From the NCBI GenBank assembly GCA_002358575.1, contig DEPD01000190.1:28638-45623 (forward strand): a stretch of DNA of 16,986 nt. The letters are read 5' to 3'. Position 1 is the stretch's first letter. Each line of letters opens with the position of its first letter. The position numbers and the translations under genes are program-made. Shown here in pieces: positions 8,129 through 16,131 of this stretch. This DNA comes from Lachnospiraceae bacterium UBA3401 (GTDB lineage Bacteria > Bacillota > Clostridia > Lachnospirales > Lachnospiraceae). Under the pieces are notes generated by a model, which worked only from the letters and a program-made list of their open reading frames with translations, was not told where the DNA came from and did no database searches.

Positions 8129-8489
8129 TTGATGTTACTCTTGCGGCCATCACATCCGCCTCATGTTCCAACACAGGACTGTCATTGAGTGCCTGTTCAT
8201 TGAGAGTTCCTGTCACGCGCACCTGTCCACGACGCTGCTGAACAATATGCCCCAACTCATGTGCCAAATGCCGCTCCTGCCCTGGCGCAATATAAACTTG
8301 ATTTGCCTGCGTATATGCAAGCGCCTGCATTTGCGCGGGTTTCTCAGAATTGTAGTGCACTTGCACTCCGTCAAAAGAAACGCCAGAATAGGATTCAAAC
8401 CGTTGTTTTAACTTATCTGGAATACCTGTTGTATTCTTTGGTGTTCGCTTGCGGATCACTGGTTCCTTTTTCATATACTTTTTCTCCAT
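8118..8489 (-). CDS. Stand-alone DUF4157 (eCIS core domain) putative metallopeptidase
   Basis: A 123-residue protein from an ATG with a strong GGAGGA ribosome binding site. After a basic, disordered start (KKEPVIRKRTPK), residues 21-115 match DUF4157: GIPDKLKQRFESYSGV, then VQVHYNS, then ALAYTQANQVYIAPG, then the zinc-type motif HELGH (His77, Glu78, His81) followed by IVQQ. The closing NDSPVLEHEAD supplies Glu108/Glu110 as candidate third ligands. In many bacteria this domain is fused to toxins or sits in contractile injection loci as an 'eCIS core' protein. Here it stands alone, without a toxin tail. Its stop overlaps the end of the ATPase gene by 11 bases on the opposite strand. An inverted pair of 19-base motifs lies just upstream of its ribosome binding site. 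Peptidase activity is unproven. Confidence 0.85.
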   Translation of the reverse strand: MEKKYMKKEPVIRKRTPKNTTGIPDKLKQRFESYSGVSFDGVQVHYNSEKPAQMQALAYTQANQVYIAPGQERHLAHELGHIVQQRRGQVRVTGTLNEQALNDSPVLEHEADVMAARVTSING

Positions 8490-8503
8490 AATATTCCTCC
8501 AAT

Positions 8504-8542
8504 ATGATACTCATGACAAATAAAATTTGCCGTGAGTATCAC
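8504..8542. promoter_or_regulatory. Inverted operator pair upstream of the DUF4157 gene
   Basis: Two copies of a 19-base motif face each other: plus-strand ATGATACTCATGACAAATA at 8504-8522 and minus-strand GTGATACTCACGGCAAATT at 8542-8524. As an inverted repeat, 15 of 18 positions pair around a three-base centre. The motif is nearly the same as the two copies in the lacZ/araC intergenic region. It lies 15 bases before the DUF4157 start codon, beside the ribosome binding site. It could bind a repressor or activator, or fold in the leader RNA. No T-run follows, so it is not a simple terminator. Confidence 0.6.
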
Positions 8543-8664
8543 GCCAGTTGCAGTCGCTAAGCGGCATATTTCCTTATGCAGCTGTGTACATCATTTTATA
8601 CTGAGCGGTTAGTATTTTTGACCACCAGTATCTATAACATATCATATTTTTGGTATTTGCGCAA
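8543..8664. other. A/T-rich spacer between symporter end and DUF4157 operator
   Basis: No ORF, RNA gene or terminator is convincing here. A TATAAA on the minus strand is present, but no acceptable -35 lies at the right distance. With no clear terminator after the symporter gene, transcripts of the galactoside operon may read through toward the DUF4157 gene. Confidence 0.4.
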
Positions 8665-10026
8665 TTAAAAGTCATTCCGCAATTTTGCATTTGCCTGCTC
8701 CACATTCATTTTGGAAAGAACAAAGGTTATAATCAGACTGATAATCATTGGAAGCCAGAGATACATAACATATAACATCTGAATACAAGATTCTGGTTGT
8801 ATCAACGCGGTTCCGTCAAATCCACTTGCCGCAAGAAGCCATCCAGCGATTGCTGTTCCAAGGCCACCTCCCAGCTTTACCCCCAGAGAGGTACATGAAT
8901 ACATTGTACCATCCACACGCTTGTGTTTTGTCAGATAAGTGTACTCTGAACACGAGGCGATAACAGCGTTCATATCCCCCTGCCAAGGTCCCTGTCCGGC
9001 TGCCGCCACCGCAGTAAACAACAACATTAGAGGAACACTTTGCAGATACCCTGCCACTATCACTAACGCCCTTCCAAGCGTGCCAATCATATATCCCCTG
9101 AGATTTAGTTTGTACATGCCCTTCCACCGTGCAACGAGCGTTGGAGTAAACACAAGCGCTATAATCAATGGAATATTGACCGCCCATGAAAATACCCCAT
9201 ATAAATTTTCATTTTTTAAAACATATGTCATATAGTAGATACCCATATTAATCATGGCAGTATATATCTGCTGTAATATATAAACGCCACAAATCATCAG
9301 ATAATATTTATTGGAAATTAAAAGTTTTGCCGCGTCAATCAGCCCATATTTTTCTGATATATCAACATTGTTTGACACAGCCTCACTCAGTTCTTCCTCT
9401 GACAGTTCTTTCACAGACAAAACAGATATTGTATTGACAATCAGACCAATAACCGCATAGATAATAGCTATGGTCCGCCACCCTGTTGCACCGCCGCCAA
9501 AAGCTGCCACAGCACCCACTGTGATAGATTGTATGAGCAGGCTTGTCGCAAAGGCAAAAATAAACCGATACGACCCCATTTGAACCCGCTCCTTACTGTT
9601 TTTTGTCACCAGCGCAGTAAGCGCAGAATACGCAATATTATTTGCTGTGTAAAACACCGCATTTAACAGAGTATACGCGATAAAAAACCAAATGTATTGT
9701 GCGGTTGTTCCCATATCCACTGGAATTGCAAAAATTGCAACCAGCATCGCTGCACAGCCAATGTATGCGTAAAGCATCCATGGCCTCGCCTTGCCAAGCT
9801 TAGTTTTTGTCTTGTCAATCATCGCCCCAAAGAAAATATCTGTCACACCGTCAAAGAATTTTGAAGCAGCGATAAGTGAGCCGACAATTCCAGGATTGAG
9901 TCCGACTGTATTTGTCAGATAAATCATGATAAAAGAAGATAAAAACGCATACACCACATTCCCCGCAATATCCCCAGAACCATATCCCACCTTGTTATAC
10001 CACTTTAAATATGTTTTTTCCTGCAT
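8665..10026 (-). CDS. GPH-family sugar:cation symporter (MelB-like)
   Basis: About 453 residues starting at the ATG at 10026, which has AGGAGG nine bases upstream; an upstream in-frame ATG at 10083 lacks one. The product is a 12-helix transporter of the glycoside-pentoside-hexuronide:cation symporter family (MelB, LacS relatives). The start, KVGYGSGDIAGNVVYAF, followed by FFDGVTDIFFGAMIDKTKTKLGKARPWML, is the typical family signature: a cation-site Asp in helix 2 and the D-x-T-x-T-x-x-G-K-A-R-P-W loop. It has no fused EIIA domain. It lies 86 bases downstream of the beta-galactosidase gene on the same strand, which points to import of a galactoside such as lactose, though the substrate is inferred from context. 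Confidence 0.92.
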   Translation of the reverse strand: MQEKTYLKWYNKVGYGSGDIAGNVVYAFLSSFIMIYLTNTVGLNPGIVGSLIAASKFFDGVTDIFFGAMIDKTKTKLGKARPWMLYAYIGCAAMLVAIFAIPVDMGTTAQYIWFFIAYTLLNAVFYTANNIAYSALTALVTKNSKERVQMGSYRFIFAFATSLLIQSITVGAVAAFGGGATGWRTIAIIYAVIGLIVNTISVLSVKELSEEELSEAVSNNVDISEKYGLIDAAKLLISNKYYLMICGVYILQQIYTAMINMGIYYMTYVLKNENLYGVFSWAVNIPLIIALVFTPTLVARWKGMYKLNLRGYMIGTLGRALVIVAGYLQSVPLMLLFTAVAAAGQGPWQGDMNAVIASCSEYTYLTKHKRVDGTMYSCTSLGVKLGGGLGTAIAGWLLAASGFDGTALIQPESCIQMLYVMYLWLPMIISLIITFVLSKMNVEQANAKLRNDF

Positions 10027-10112
10027 TATAGAATTCCTCCTCTCAACAAATGTATCGCCTCTTGAAATCTGTTGTAAAATCAAGTACCAAAAGATTAATC
10101 TCTATATATTTT

Positions 10113-13100
10113 TTAAAATTGTTGGTCCAAATACTTTTCATAAAATACCAACTTCAATGCAAACAAAAATTCCTCCTCACCAAGCCGATACCGTTCCAAC
10201 ACCTCTGGTCCACAGCTATTGGAACCAATACCATTCTGCGCATAATCAAGACACAATATTGTGCTCCCCGACTCTTCCAGTTCATAATCATGCGCTTTTT
10301 GTTGCAATTCCTCCTGTGTATACCGCGACGCGTTAAAAGAAAAAGTATGCTCTGAAACTGCCGCGCAGACAAATCTACCATCTGACACCAAAACATAATC
10401 ACAATCCATATGGCTGCCGTTCTCCTGTGGACGAAGATAGGGTTCATGCAAATCCATCACTTTCGTGTGATATCGACCGTGGCTAGTCGCTCTGTGCTTA
10501 TCAATATAACTCTCCCAAGGGCCCATACCATAGTATGTTATCTGGTCAAAATCCTTCTTTAAAAACAGTCGAATGCCAAACCGTGGTAGAACTGGAAATT
10601 CCAAATTGCGCTTTACCAGAATATTTATACAGATTTCTCCATTGTTATCAATCCGCCATGTCATCTGCAAATCCATCATGCGCTGCACAGAGTCCGCCAA
10701 CATTGACACTGTACTTTTGATAATTACATGCTCCTCTGTCTGATAGACCATTGTATGATACGCTCTTGTATATGCATAGTCATAGCGCGCCCGCTGCCAT
10801 TCCTTTTTTATATACATGTCATTGTCCGTCGGTGCCCTCCAGATATTCAGTTCCATTGGTCGGTCCAAATATTCTTTTCCTGCATAATAAATCTGTGAAA
10901 AAAGTCCTGTGCACTTATCAAATAGATATGTAAAATTCTCTCCCTCACACCCAACTTGTGTTTCTGTCTCTTTCACAAAAATTTTCTTTTGCGCTAATTC
11001 CTTTTGCTCCATCAAGCGCACCGCAGTTTGATTCCTACCATCTTCTGTGTGCAAAAGCACCTCGTCAAATCCCAACAAATGACCTGCCGGAACCAATTCC
11101 GTTTCCCGACGCAAATAATAAAATATTTTTAAATAAGACCGTCCCTTTTCTGGCACTGTAATATTTAACCAAGTGCAGCCAACTTCGCCTGGCTTTACCG
11201 AAAATGGCATGAGCACGCCAGATTCCACACACTCCCCATCACAGTTTACTTCATATCGAATTTCAGCATATACCGCCAAATCTGTAAACTCCAAATAATT
11301 TTTAATTCTCAGCTCTTGTGTTCTCTGCTCAAAAGATATCACTCTGGCTGGACGATACACATTTTTATACTCCAAAAGTCCTGTATGGGGTGTACGGTCA
11401 GGGTAAACCAACCCATCCACACAAAAATTTCCATCATGAATTGTCTCGCCGTGGTCGCCGCCATAATAATAGATCGTCTTCCCCTCGTCTGTCTCCCCGC
11501 ACGCAATAGCATGGTCGCACCATTCCCACACAAATCCGCCACACATCAATGCATTGTGTTCCATCAACGCAAAATAGTCTTCAAAATCACCAGGTCCATT
11601 TCCCATAGAATGACAGTACTCACACAATAAAAATGGTTTTTTCGGCGCATTTTTTAAATAGGTCTGAATCTCCTCCAAAGAAGGATACATTCTGCTGTAT
11701 AAGTCCAGCTTGGAATAATCGTACTTTTTATCCCGATTGCAATACCTTGCACTCTCATAATGTGTTAATCTTGTATTGTCAAACGATTTCGTCCACTGCA
11801 ACGCCCGCTCAAAATTGCATCCATATGCACTCTCATTTCCCATAGACCAGATAACAACACACGGACGATTCTTGTCCCGCTGAACACAGCATTGCACTCG
11901 ATCCAGAACAGACGCCTCCCACACAGGATTGTCCGCTATTGGTCCATTCCAGTGATGAAATTTATTAAAATCACTACAATCTTTATGAAAAATCTCAGAA
12001 GGTCCGTGGCTTTCAATATCCGCCTCATCAATCACCAAAAAACCATACTTGTCGCACAGCTCATAAAAAACAGGTGCATTGGGATAATGACTTGTCCGAA
12101 TCGCATTGAAATTATGCTGTCTCATCAACCGCAAATCCTGTTTCATCTGTTCCAAGCCAACTGTTGGTCCCGTCACGGGATCAGAATCATGTCGATTTAC
12201 ACCACGAAATTTGATGGCTTTTCCGTTCAGATAGACACATTTATCCTTGATGCAAATCTCGCGTATCCCCACAGCATCTGTAATGGTTTCATTCTCTGTT
12301 GCAAGTACCAAAGTATAAAGATAAGGCTCTTCTGGATTCCACAAAATTGGATTGATAATTCGCAAGATAATGTCTGCTGTATTTTTGTCTGCCGCCCCTT
12401 CCATAACCATCTCCGCCACCAGTGATCCATCTGCGCTGTAAATACACACCCTCGTTGGAATAACTCTCTCAAAATATGTCAGTTGAATCAAAATTTCCGC
12501 AGTTCCCCTTTTACTTCCTGTCCCAATTGCGGTCCTGACAAAGTAATCTCTCACTGCTTGCTTGGGACGTTTCAACAGATACACATCACGAAAAATCCCA
12601 CTCATGCGAAATTTATCTTGGTCTTCCAGATAGCTTCCATCGCACCACTTTAAAACGAGTACTGCCAGCCTGTTTGTCCCCTCCACAATCACGCTGCTCA
12701 CATCAAACTCGCTTGTCGCATGGGATACCTGACTGTATCCTACATATGCTCCATTCATCCACACATAAAAACAGGAATCCACCCCCTCAAAGTTCAAATA
12801 AACCTTTGGCGCGTTCAGATCTGCATGATAGTCAAAAGAATACACATAAGTCCCACAAGGATTGTCGTACGGTACATACGGCGGGTCAAATGGAAATGGA
12901 TAGCGAATATTGGTATACTGATGAAAATCATATCCTTCCATCTGCCAAGCACTGGGTACATTGATGAAACTATCACCAGACGCATTGTAATCCAGCGCAT
13001 AAAAATCTTCTTCTAACGCATTGACACTCTTGTAGTAATGAAACTTCCACTTTCCATTTAATAGCTGCATACGGTCAGACGCCTCACGTTTTCCAGCAAA

Positions 13101-13199
13101 TGTGTCCACCTGACTCGAAGCGGGAATATAGTATGCCCGCGCTGGCATAGTGTTCTCATGCAGCATATTCAAATCTTCATAGTACTTTGGTATTATCAT
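10113..13199 (-). CDS. lacZ: Beta-galactosidase, GH2 (LacZ type)
   Basis: A 1028-residue protein, the usual length of long LacZ enzymes. It begins after an excellent GGAGGG ribosome binding site. Domains in order: sugar-binding jelly roll (about 45-210, with NVPSAWQMEGY and the RYPFPFDPPYVP loop), Ig-like domain (about 215-320), a TIM barrel (about 325-620), then Ig-like and large C-terminal beta domains. The catalytic acid/base is Glu456 in WSMGNES, and the nucleophile is Glu527 in LLCEYCHSMGNG. FRGVNRHDSDP (about 331-341) is also typical of the family. There is no signal peptide, so the enzyme is cytoplasmic and would hydrolyse galactosides brought in by the symporter encoded downstream. 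Control is likely by the divergent AraC regulator through the motif pair at 13236-13305. Confidence 0.96.
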   Translation of the reverse strand: MIIPKYYEDLNMLHENTMPARAYYIPASSQVDTFAGKREASDRMQLLNGKWKFHYYKSVNALEEDFYALDYNASGDSFINVPSAWQMEGYDFHQYTNIRYPFPFDPPYVPYDNPCGTYVYSFDYHADLNAPKVYLNFEGVDSCFYVWMNGAYVGYSQVSHATSEFDVSSVIVEGTNRLAVLVLKWCDGSYLEDQDKFRMSGIFRDVYLLKRPKQAVRDYFVRTAIGTGSKRGTAEILIQLTYFERVIPTRVCIYSADGSLVAEMVMEGAADKNTADIILRIINPILWNPEEPYLYTLVLATENETITDAVGIREICIKDKCVYLNGKAIKFRGVNRHDSDPVTGPTVGLEQMKQDLRLMRQHNFNAIRTSHYPNAPVFYELCDKYGFLVIDEADIESHGPSEIFHKDCSDFNKFHHWNGPIADNPVWEASVLDRVQCCVQRDKNRPCVVIWSMGNESAYGCNFERALQWTKSFDNTRLTHYESARYCNRDKKYDYSKLDLYSRMYPSLEEIQTYLKNAPKKPFLLCEYCHSMGNGPGDFEDYFALMEHNALMCGGFVWEWCDHAIACGETDEGKTIYYYGGDHGETIHDGNFCVDGLVYPDRTPHTGLLEYKNVYRPARVISFEQRTQELRIKNYLEFTDLAVYAEIRYEVNCDGECVESGVLMPFSVKPGEVGCTWLNITVPEKGRSYLKIFYYLRRETELVPAGHLLGFDEVLLHTEDGRNQTAVRLMEQKELAQKKIFVKETETQVGCEGENFTYLFDKCTGLFSQIYYAGKEYLDRPMELNIWRAPTDNDMYIKKEWQRARYDYAYTRAYHTMVYQTEEHVIIKSTVSMLADSVQRMMDLQMTWRIDNNGEICINILVKRNLEFPVLPRFGIRLFLKKDFDQITYYGMGPWESYIDKHRATSHGRYHTKVMDLHEPYLRPQENGSHMDCDYVLVSDGRFVCAAVSEHTFSFNASRYTQEELQQKAHDYELEESGSTILCLDYAQNGIGSNSCGPEVLERYRLGEEEFLFALKLVFYEKYLDQQF

Positions 13200-13235
13200 T
13201 GCACATCCCTCCTATTAAATTTCGCATTCGCCTTT

Positions 13236-13305
13236 ATGATACTCCTGATAAATTCTTGAATCTTTCTTGTACCAGAAGTGCCTCCAAATTTATCTTGAGT
13301 ATCAT
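13236..13305. promoter_or_regulatory. Inverted operator pair in the lacZ/araC intergenic region
   Basis: ATGATACTCCTGATAAATT on plus (13236-13254) faces ATGATACTCAAGATAAATT on minus (13305-13287). The two copies match at 17 of 19 positions and their centres lie 51 bases apart, about five helical turns. A partial third copy, TGATAAATTCTTCAA at 13343-13357, repeats the segment at 13246-13260 with one change. This is the natural binding region of the adjacent AraC regulator, placed between lacZ and the araC promoter. Binding is inferred from position and symmetry. Confidence 0.7.
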
Positions 13306-13335
13306 TGAGGCGGATGTTGTTCTAAGTTTGATTTC

Positions 13336-13341
13336 ATTATA
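13336..13341 (-). promoter_or_regulatory. Possible lacZ -10 box lacking a good -35
   Basis: A perfect TATAAT is read on the minus strand, but the hexamer 17 bases upstream (TGGAAC) is a poor -35. This would suit an activator-dependent promoter. However, the main operator pair lies downstream of it, so a different lacZ promoter closer to the gene cannot be excluded. Confidence 0.3.
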
Positions 13342-13374
13342 TTGATAAATTCTTCAAAGTTCCATAAACTACAT

Positions 13375-13403
13375 TAGACAAAACATGCACATAATGATAC
13401 AAT
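13375..13403 (+). promoter_or_regulatory. Sigma-A type promoter for the AraC regulator gene
   Basis: TAGACA (13375-13380), a 17-base spacer, then TACAAT (13398-13403). Transcription would start near 13410, leaving a leader of about 30 bases before the ATG at 13439. Confidence 0.6.
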
Positions 13404-13438
13404 TAACCCATATACTTTCTATGAGAGGAGCACATTTC

Positions 13439-14317
13439 ATGTATGTTAACTCAGCTTACTTAAATAATTCCCTGATAGATTTTATGGATAAAAGCAAGCC
13501 GCTTATCGTTGGCAGTTGCGGAACTTACCATTTATTTACGCATCCCCGCCTGCCAACCTACCGCCCCAAAGGACGACTGGACTTTCAGATTTTGTATATC
13601 GCTTCTGGAAAAGCACACTTTTACTTTAATGATGATGGTACAGACACAGTTGTAAATGCTGGAAATATAGTGGTCTACCGCCCAAAAGAACCACAGAAAT
13701 ATGAATATTTTGGCATTGACCAGACAGAGGTGTATTGGGTTCATTTTACAGGAAGTGATATTAAGAATATGCTCCGCAGTTATGGCATCACAGATAATAT
13801 GCATGTCATCAACACGAGAACATCACTAGAATATACACGAATTTTTAAACAGATGATCTTAGAATTACAGCGCCATCAATCTAATTATCCAGAAATGCTG
13901 GCTCTGTTGCTGCGGCAACTTTTGATTTTAATTCATCGTCAATTGACCACAGAAAATAAAATTAAAAATGTGTATCTGGACACCGAAATGGAAAAGGCAA
14001 TCCAATACTTTAATGACAATTATAATACAGAAATTAATATTGAAGCTTACGCTGCATCGAGAGGTATGAGCGTAGGCTGGTTTATCCGGTGCTTCAAACA
14101 GTATACTGGTACAACACCCATGAGATATATTGTCTCCCTCCGCATCACTAATGCACAAGTACTCCTTGAGACAACGGATTATAATGTGACAGAGATAGGA
14201 AATATTGTTGGATACGATAATCCCTTGTATTTTAGTAGAATCTTTAAAAAACAAAAAGGAGTATCACCATCAGAGTATCGGGCGCAGTTGAAAACAGGAA
14301 ATTCACATACTTATTGA
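13439..14317 (+). CDS. AraC-family transcriptional regulator
   Basis: 292 residues from the ATG at 13439, chosen because AGAGGAG lies eight bases before it; ATGs further upstream have no ribosome binding site and overlap the promoter. The N-terminal half (about 30-105) is a cupin-type ligand-binding domain with GRLDFQILYIASGKAHFYF and a late GNIVVYRPKEPQKY strand. The C-terminal 100 residues (about 184-283) carry the two HTH units of AraC/XylS proteins: INIEAYAASRGMSVGWFIRCF and then VTEIGNIVGYDNPLYFSRIFKKQKGVSPSEYR. It is divergent from lacZ and most likely senses a sugar or galactoside and controls the lacZ/symporter operon. The effector is unknown. Confidence 0.93.
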   Translation: MYVNSAYLNNSLIDFMDKSKPLIVGSCGTYHLFTHPRLPTYRPKGRLDFQILYIASGKAHFYFNDDGTDTVVNAGNIVVYRPKEPQKYEYFGIDQTEVYWVHFTGSDIKNMLRSYGITDNMHVINTRTSLEYTRIFKQMILELQRHQSNYPEMLALLLRQLLILIHRQLTTENKIKNVYLDTEMEKAIQYFNDNYNTEINIEAYAASRGMSVGWFIRCFKQYTGTTPMRYIVSLRITNAQVLLETTDYNVTEIGNIVGYDNPLYFSRIFKKQKGVSPSEYRAQLKTGNSHTY

Positions 14318-14507
14318 AAGCTGCCTGTTTTCCTCTGGTTTAGAAAATCCATGAAAATTTCAATTAATATATAGATATCTATAATTGAAATCTATGATTT
14401 TTATAAAACAAATCTATCATGTATTTATTGATATTGTTACAACAGGGGATTATATATTACAAAAATATTAACAAAATGTTAGATTTCCTTCGTATATTTT
14501 CGATTTC
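14318..14507. other. A/T-rich intergenic region with palindromes
   Basis: There is no gene between the AraC stop and the next promoter. CCTGTTTT near 14328 can pair with AAAACAGG at the end of the AraC gene, a weak terminator candidate with a long loop. A 10-bp perfect inverted repeat (ATTTCAATTA at 14357-14366 and TAATTGAAAT at 14382-14391) encloses a second palindrome around TAGATATCTA. Its role is unclear; it could be an operator or a chance A/T-rich structure. Confidence 0.4.
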
Positions 14508-14536
14508 TTGCCAATTACAACAACTTGAGCTATACT
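14508..14536 (+). promoter_or_regulatory. Promoter of the SH3-domain protein gene
   Basis: TTGCCA (14508-14513), a 17-base spacer and TATACT (14531-14536). The start of transcription near 14543 would give a leader of about 108 bases. This leader contains a small hairpin with 7-bp arms (14582-14588 and 14605-14611). Confidence 0.65.
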
Positions 14537-14650
14537 ATTCATGGTTTACCGTTTAGAGACTTCTGTAACCTGCTACTTTAAAGAACTGAAGGAAAATAGT
14601 TTAACAGTTCTAAAATTTCCACACTCTCTACAGAAAATTGAGGTGACTTC

Positions 14651-15076
14651 ATGAAAAAAACTACAATAAATACAATCCTTCTTTCCATTATTGCCATTAT
14701 GTCCGTTTCGATCTGTTTTCTGATCTTTTGTATTGTGACCAGACCGCGCTATGTGATAGTAAATGAGCCAGAAACCGCAAAAATTATAGAAGTGGATAAT
14801 CTTTCTGAGGACACTGTACTTCCAGAAACTATTTCTGCTATGAATGACACACTTCCAACTGAGACAGAAACACCTACCACTGCCATGCATGGCAAAACTT
14901 CCACAAGAGTAAACATTCGAGATGCCGCTTCGCAAGATGCCAGAGTTCTCAATACTGTTGACGAAGGAACCACCTTTGACATCTTAGAAATATTAAACAA
15001 TGGCTGGACCAAAATTCTTTACGAAGGGTCCGAGGCATATATTTCCTCAGATTATGTGATTATCACAACAGAATAA
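14651..15076 (+). CDS. Membrane-anchored SH3b-domain protein
   Basis: 141 residues with GAGGTG six bases before the ATG. A short basic start (MKKTT) is followed by one hydrophobic helix at about 8-29, which would act as a signal anchor without lipobox. A Thr/Glu/Pro-rich linker spans 40-82. A bacterial SH3 domain occupies about 83-138: TRVNIRDAASQDARVL, then GTTFDILEILNNGWTKILYEG, then AYISSDYVI. This is the common pattern of Lachnospiraceae wall-associated SH3b proteins, which are thought to bind peptidoglycan. No catalytic domain is present. It has its own promoter and terminator and so is monocistronic. The exact function is unknown. Confidence 0.88.
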   Translation: MKKTTINTILLSIIAIMSVSICFLIFCIVTRPRYVIVNEPETAKIIEVDNLSEDTVLPETISAMNDTLPTETETPTTAMHGKTSTRVNIRDAASQDARVLNTVDEGTTFDILEILNNGWTKILYEGSEAYISSDYVIITTE

Positions 15077-15105
15077 ACCGTATGTATTGCGACACATACG
15101 GTTTT
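15075..15105. terminator. Bidirectional terminator between convergent genes
   Basis: Perfect 11-bp arms, AAACCGTATGT (15075-15085) and ACATACGGTTT (15094-15104), enclose an eight-base loop, with a T-run at the end on plus and A/T-rich sequence on the other side. The hairpin sits between the SH3 gene on plus and the YihY-type gene on minus and probably ends both transcripts. Confidence 0.8.
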
Positions 15106-15113
15106 CAATAATT

Positions 15114-16115
15114 TTACTCTCCTTTTTCTCCTGAAACTTTTCTGTCAATAGTTCTACGCCGCGCCTTAAGTCGAATCACAATCCCCTGCCGCGCCAAAAG
15201 TTCTCCATGATATTTGTCTTTATAGTAGTCATACGCTCTCCTATAATTGTATCCGTATTCCGCAAATTTGCGGAGAACTACATTCATCTCCGCCCCCACA
15301 AATATAATATTCATCGTTCCATACAGCCACAAGATAAAAATTACAACCGTGGCAAGACTCCCATATGTAACAGAGTAATTGGCAAAATTACTGATATAAA
15401 AAGAAAATGCCCATGAGTACACCAGCCAAACTGCGGTGGAAAATAGTGCGCCAAAAATCTCATAACGAATCTTAGACTTTCGATTTGGAACATTCATGTA
15501 AATCAACAGAAAAAACACAATTAAAAAGACAATCATACATAAATACTTTCCATACCGAAACAGGTTAGTAAATACAGCAAGTCTTGGCACAAGTTGAATT
15601 AACCAGTTAAAAATATGATTGCCCAACACAATAAGTACCATCATCAACCCAATTGCCGCAAAAAAAATCACAACATAGGAAACAGCAAGCGCATAAAGTA
15701 GCGGCATTCCTCTTGTCTCTCGGATTCCATATACAGCATTCATACCGATAATCACTGCATACACCCCTTTCGAGGCACAAAATAACATTGTGATCATGGT
15801 GACAGATTTTAACGCGGCTGTGCTTTCCGCATGGGCCTCCATTAAAATATGATTTAACAATGGCGAAAAGCTCTCGGGAATCACCGTTAACAGATACTGC
15901 GAAAATCTACCAATATCTATAGGGAGATAGCTGAAAACAGCAATGCAATACATTGCCATTGGAAATAATGACATTAGTAAAAATAAGGCCGCGTGCGCCG
16001 CAAAGGAGGACACGTGGTCATATTTTACTTTTCTCACAAAACTGTATGCAATCTCATAAATCAGTTTGATTTCTTTTCTTGTTATTCTTTTGTTATGTTT
16101 TATTTCTCTACACAT
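15114..16115 (-). CDS. YihY/BrkB-family integral membrane protein
   Basis: About 333 residues from the ATG at 16115, which has AGGG six bases before it. ATGs at 16130 (one base after the previous stop) and 16187 (inside the previous gene) are alternatives. The family signature is clear: HVSSFAAHAALFLLMSLFPM in the first membrane segment, then SKGVYAVIIGMNAVYGIRETRG in the middle. The last helix carries YGSLATVVIFILWLYGTMNIIFVGAEMN. About six membrane helices are expected, followed by a basic cytoplasmic tail of about 45 residues (RLKARRRTIDRK). YihY/BrkB proteins were once annotated as ribonuclease BN, but that role belongs to a different protein; their real function is unknown, possibly transport. 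It is co-transcribed with the XRE-type gene upstream. Confidence 0.9.
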   Translation of the reverse strand: MCREIKHNKRITRKEIKLIYEIAYSFVRKVKYDHVSSFAAHAALFLLMSLFPMAMYCIAVFSYLPIDIGRFSQYLLTVIPESFSPLLNHILMEAHAESTAALKSVTMITMLFCASKGVYAVIIGMNAVYGIRETRGMPLLYALAVSYVVIFFAAIGLMMVLIVLGNHIFNWLIQLVPRLAVFTNLFRYGKYLCMIVFLIVFFLLIYMNVPNRKSKIRYEIFGALFSTAVWLVYSWAFSFYISNFANYSVTYGSLATVVIFILWLYGTMNIIFVGAEMNVVLRKFAEYGYNYRRAYDYYKDKYHGELLARQGIVIRLKARRRTIDRKVSGEKGE

Positions 16116-16131
16116 CGATTCCCTGCCCATG

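Noticed and set aside
8816..9187. 123-codon minus-strand frame inside the symporter gene
   Set aside because: It is another frame of the same strand within the GPH transporter; composition and lack of start signals mark it as a shadow.
11892..12425. 177-codon open frame on the plus strand inside lacZ
   Set aside because: It is antisense to the TIM-barrel region of a clear GH2 enzyme and has no start signals or domain.
14281..14340. AAAACAGG/CCTGTTTT pair as terminator of the AraC gene
   Set aside because: Only 8 bp of stem with a loop of more than 20 bases and a short T-run; too weak to call a terminator, and the left arm lies in the coding region.
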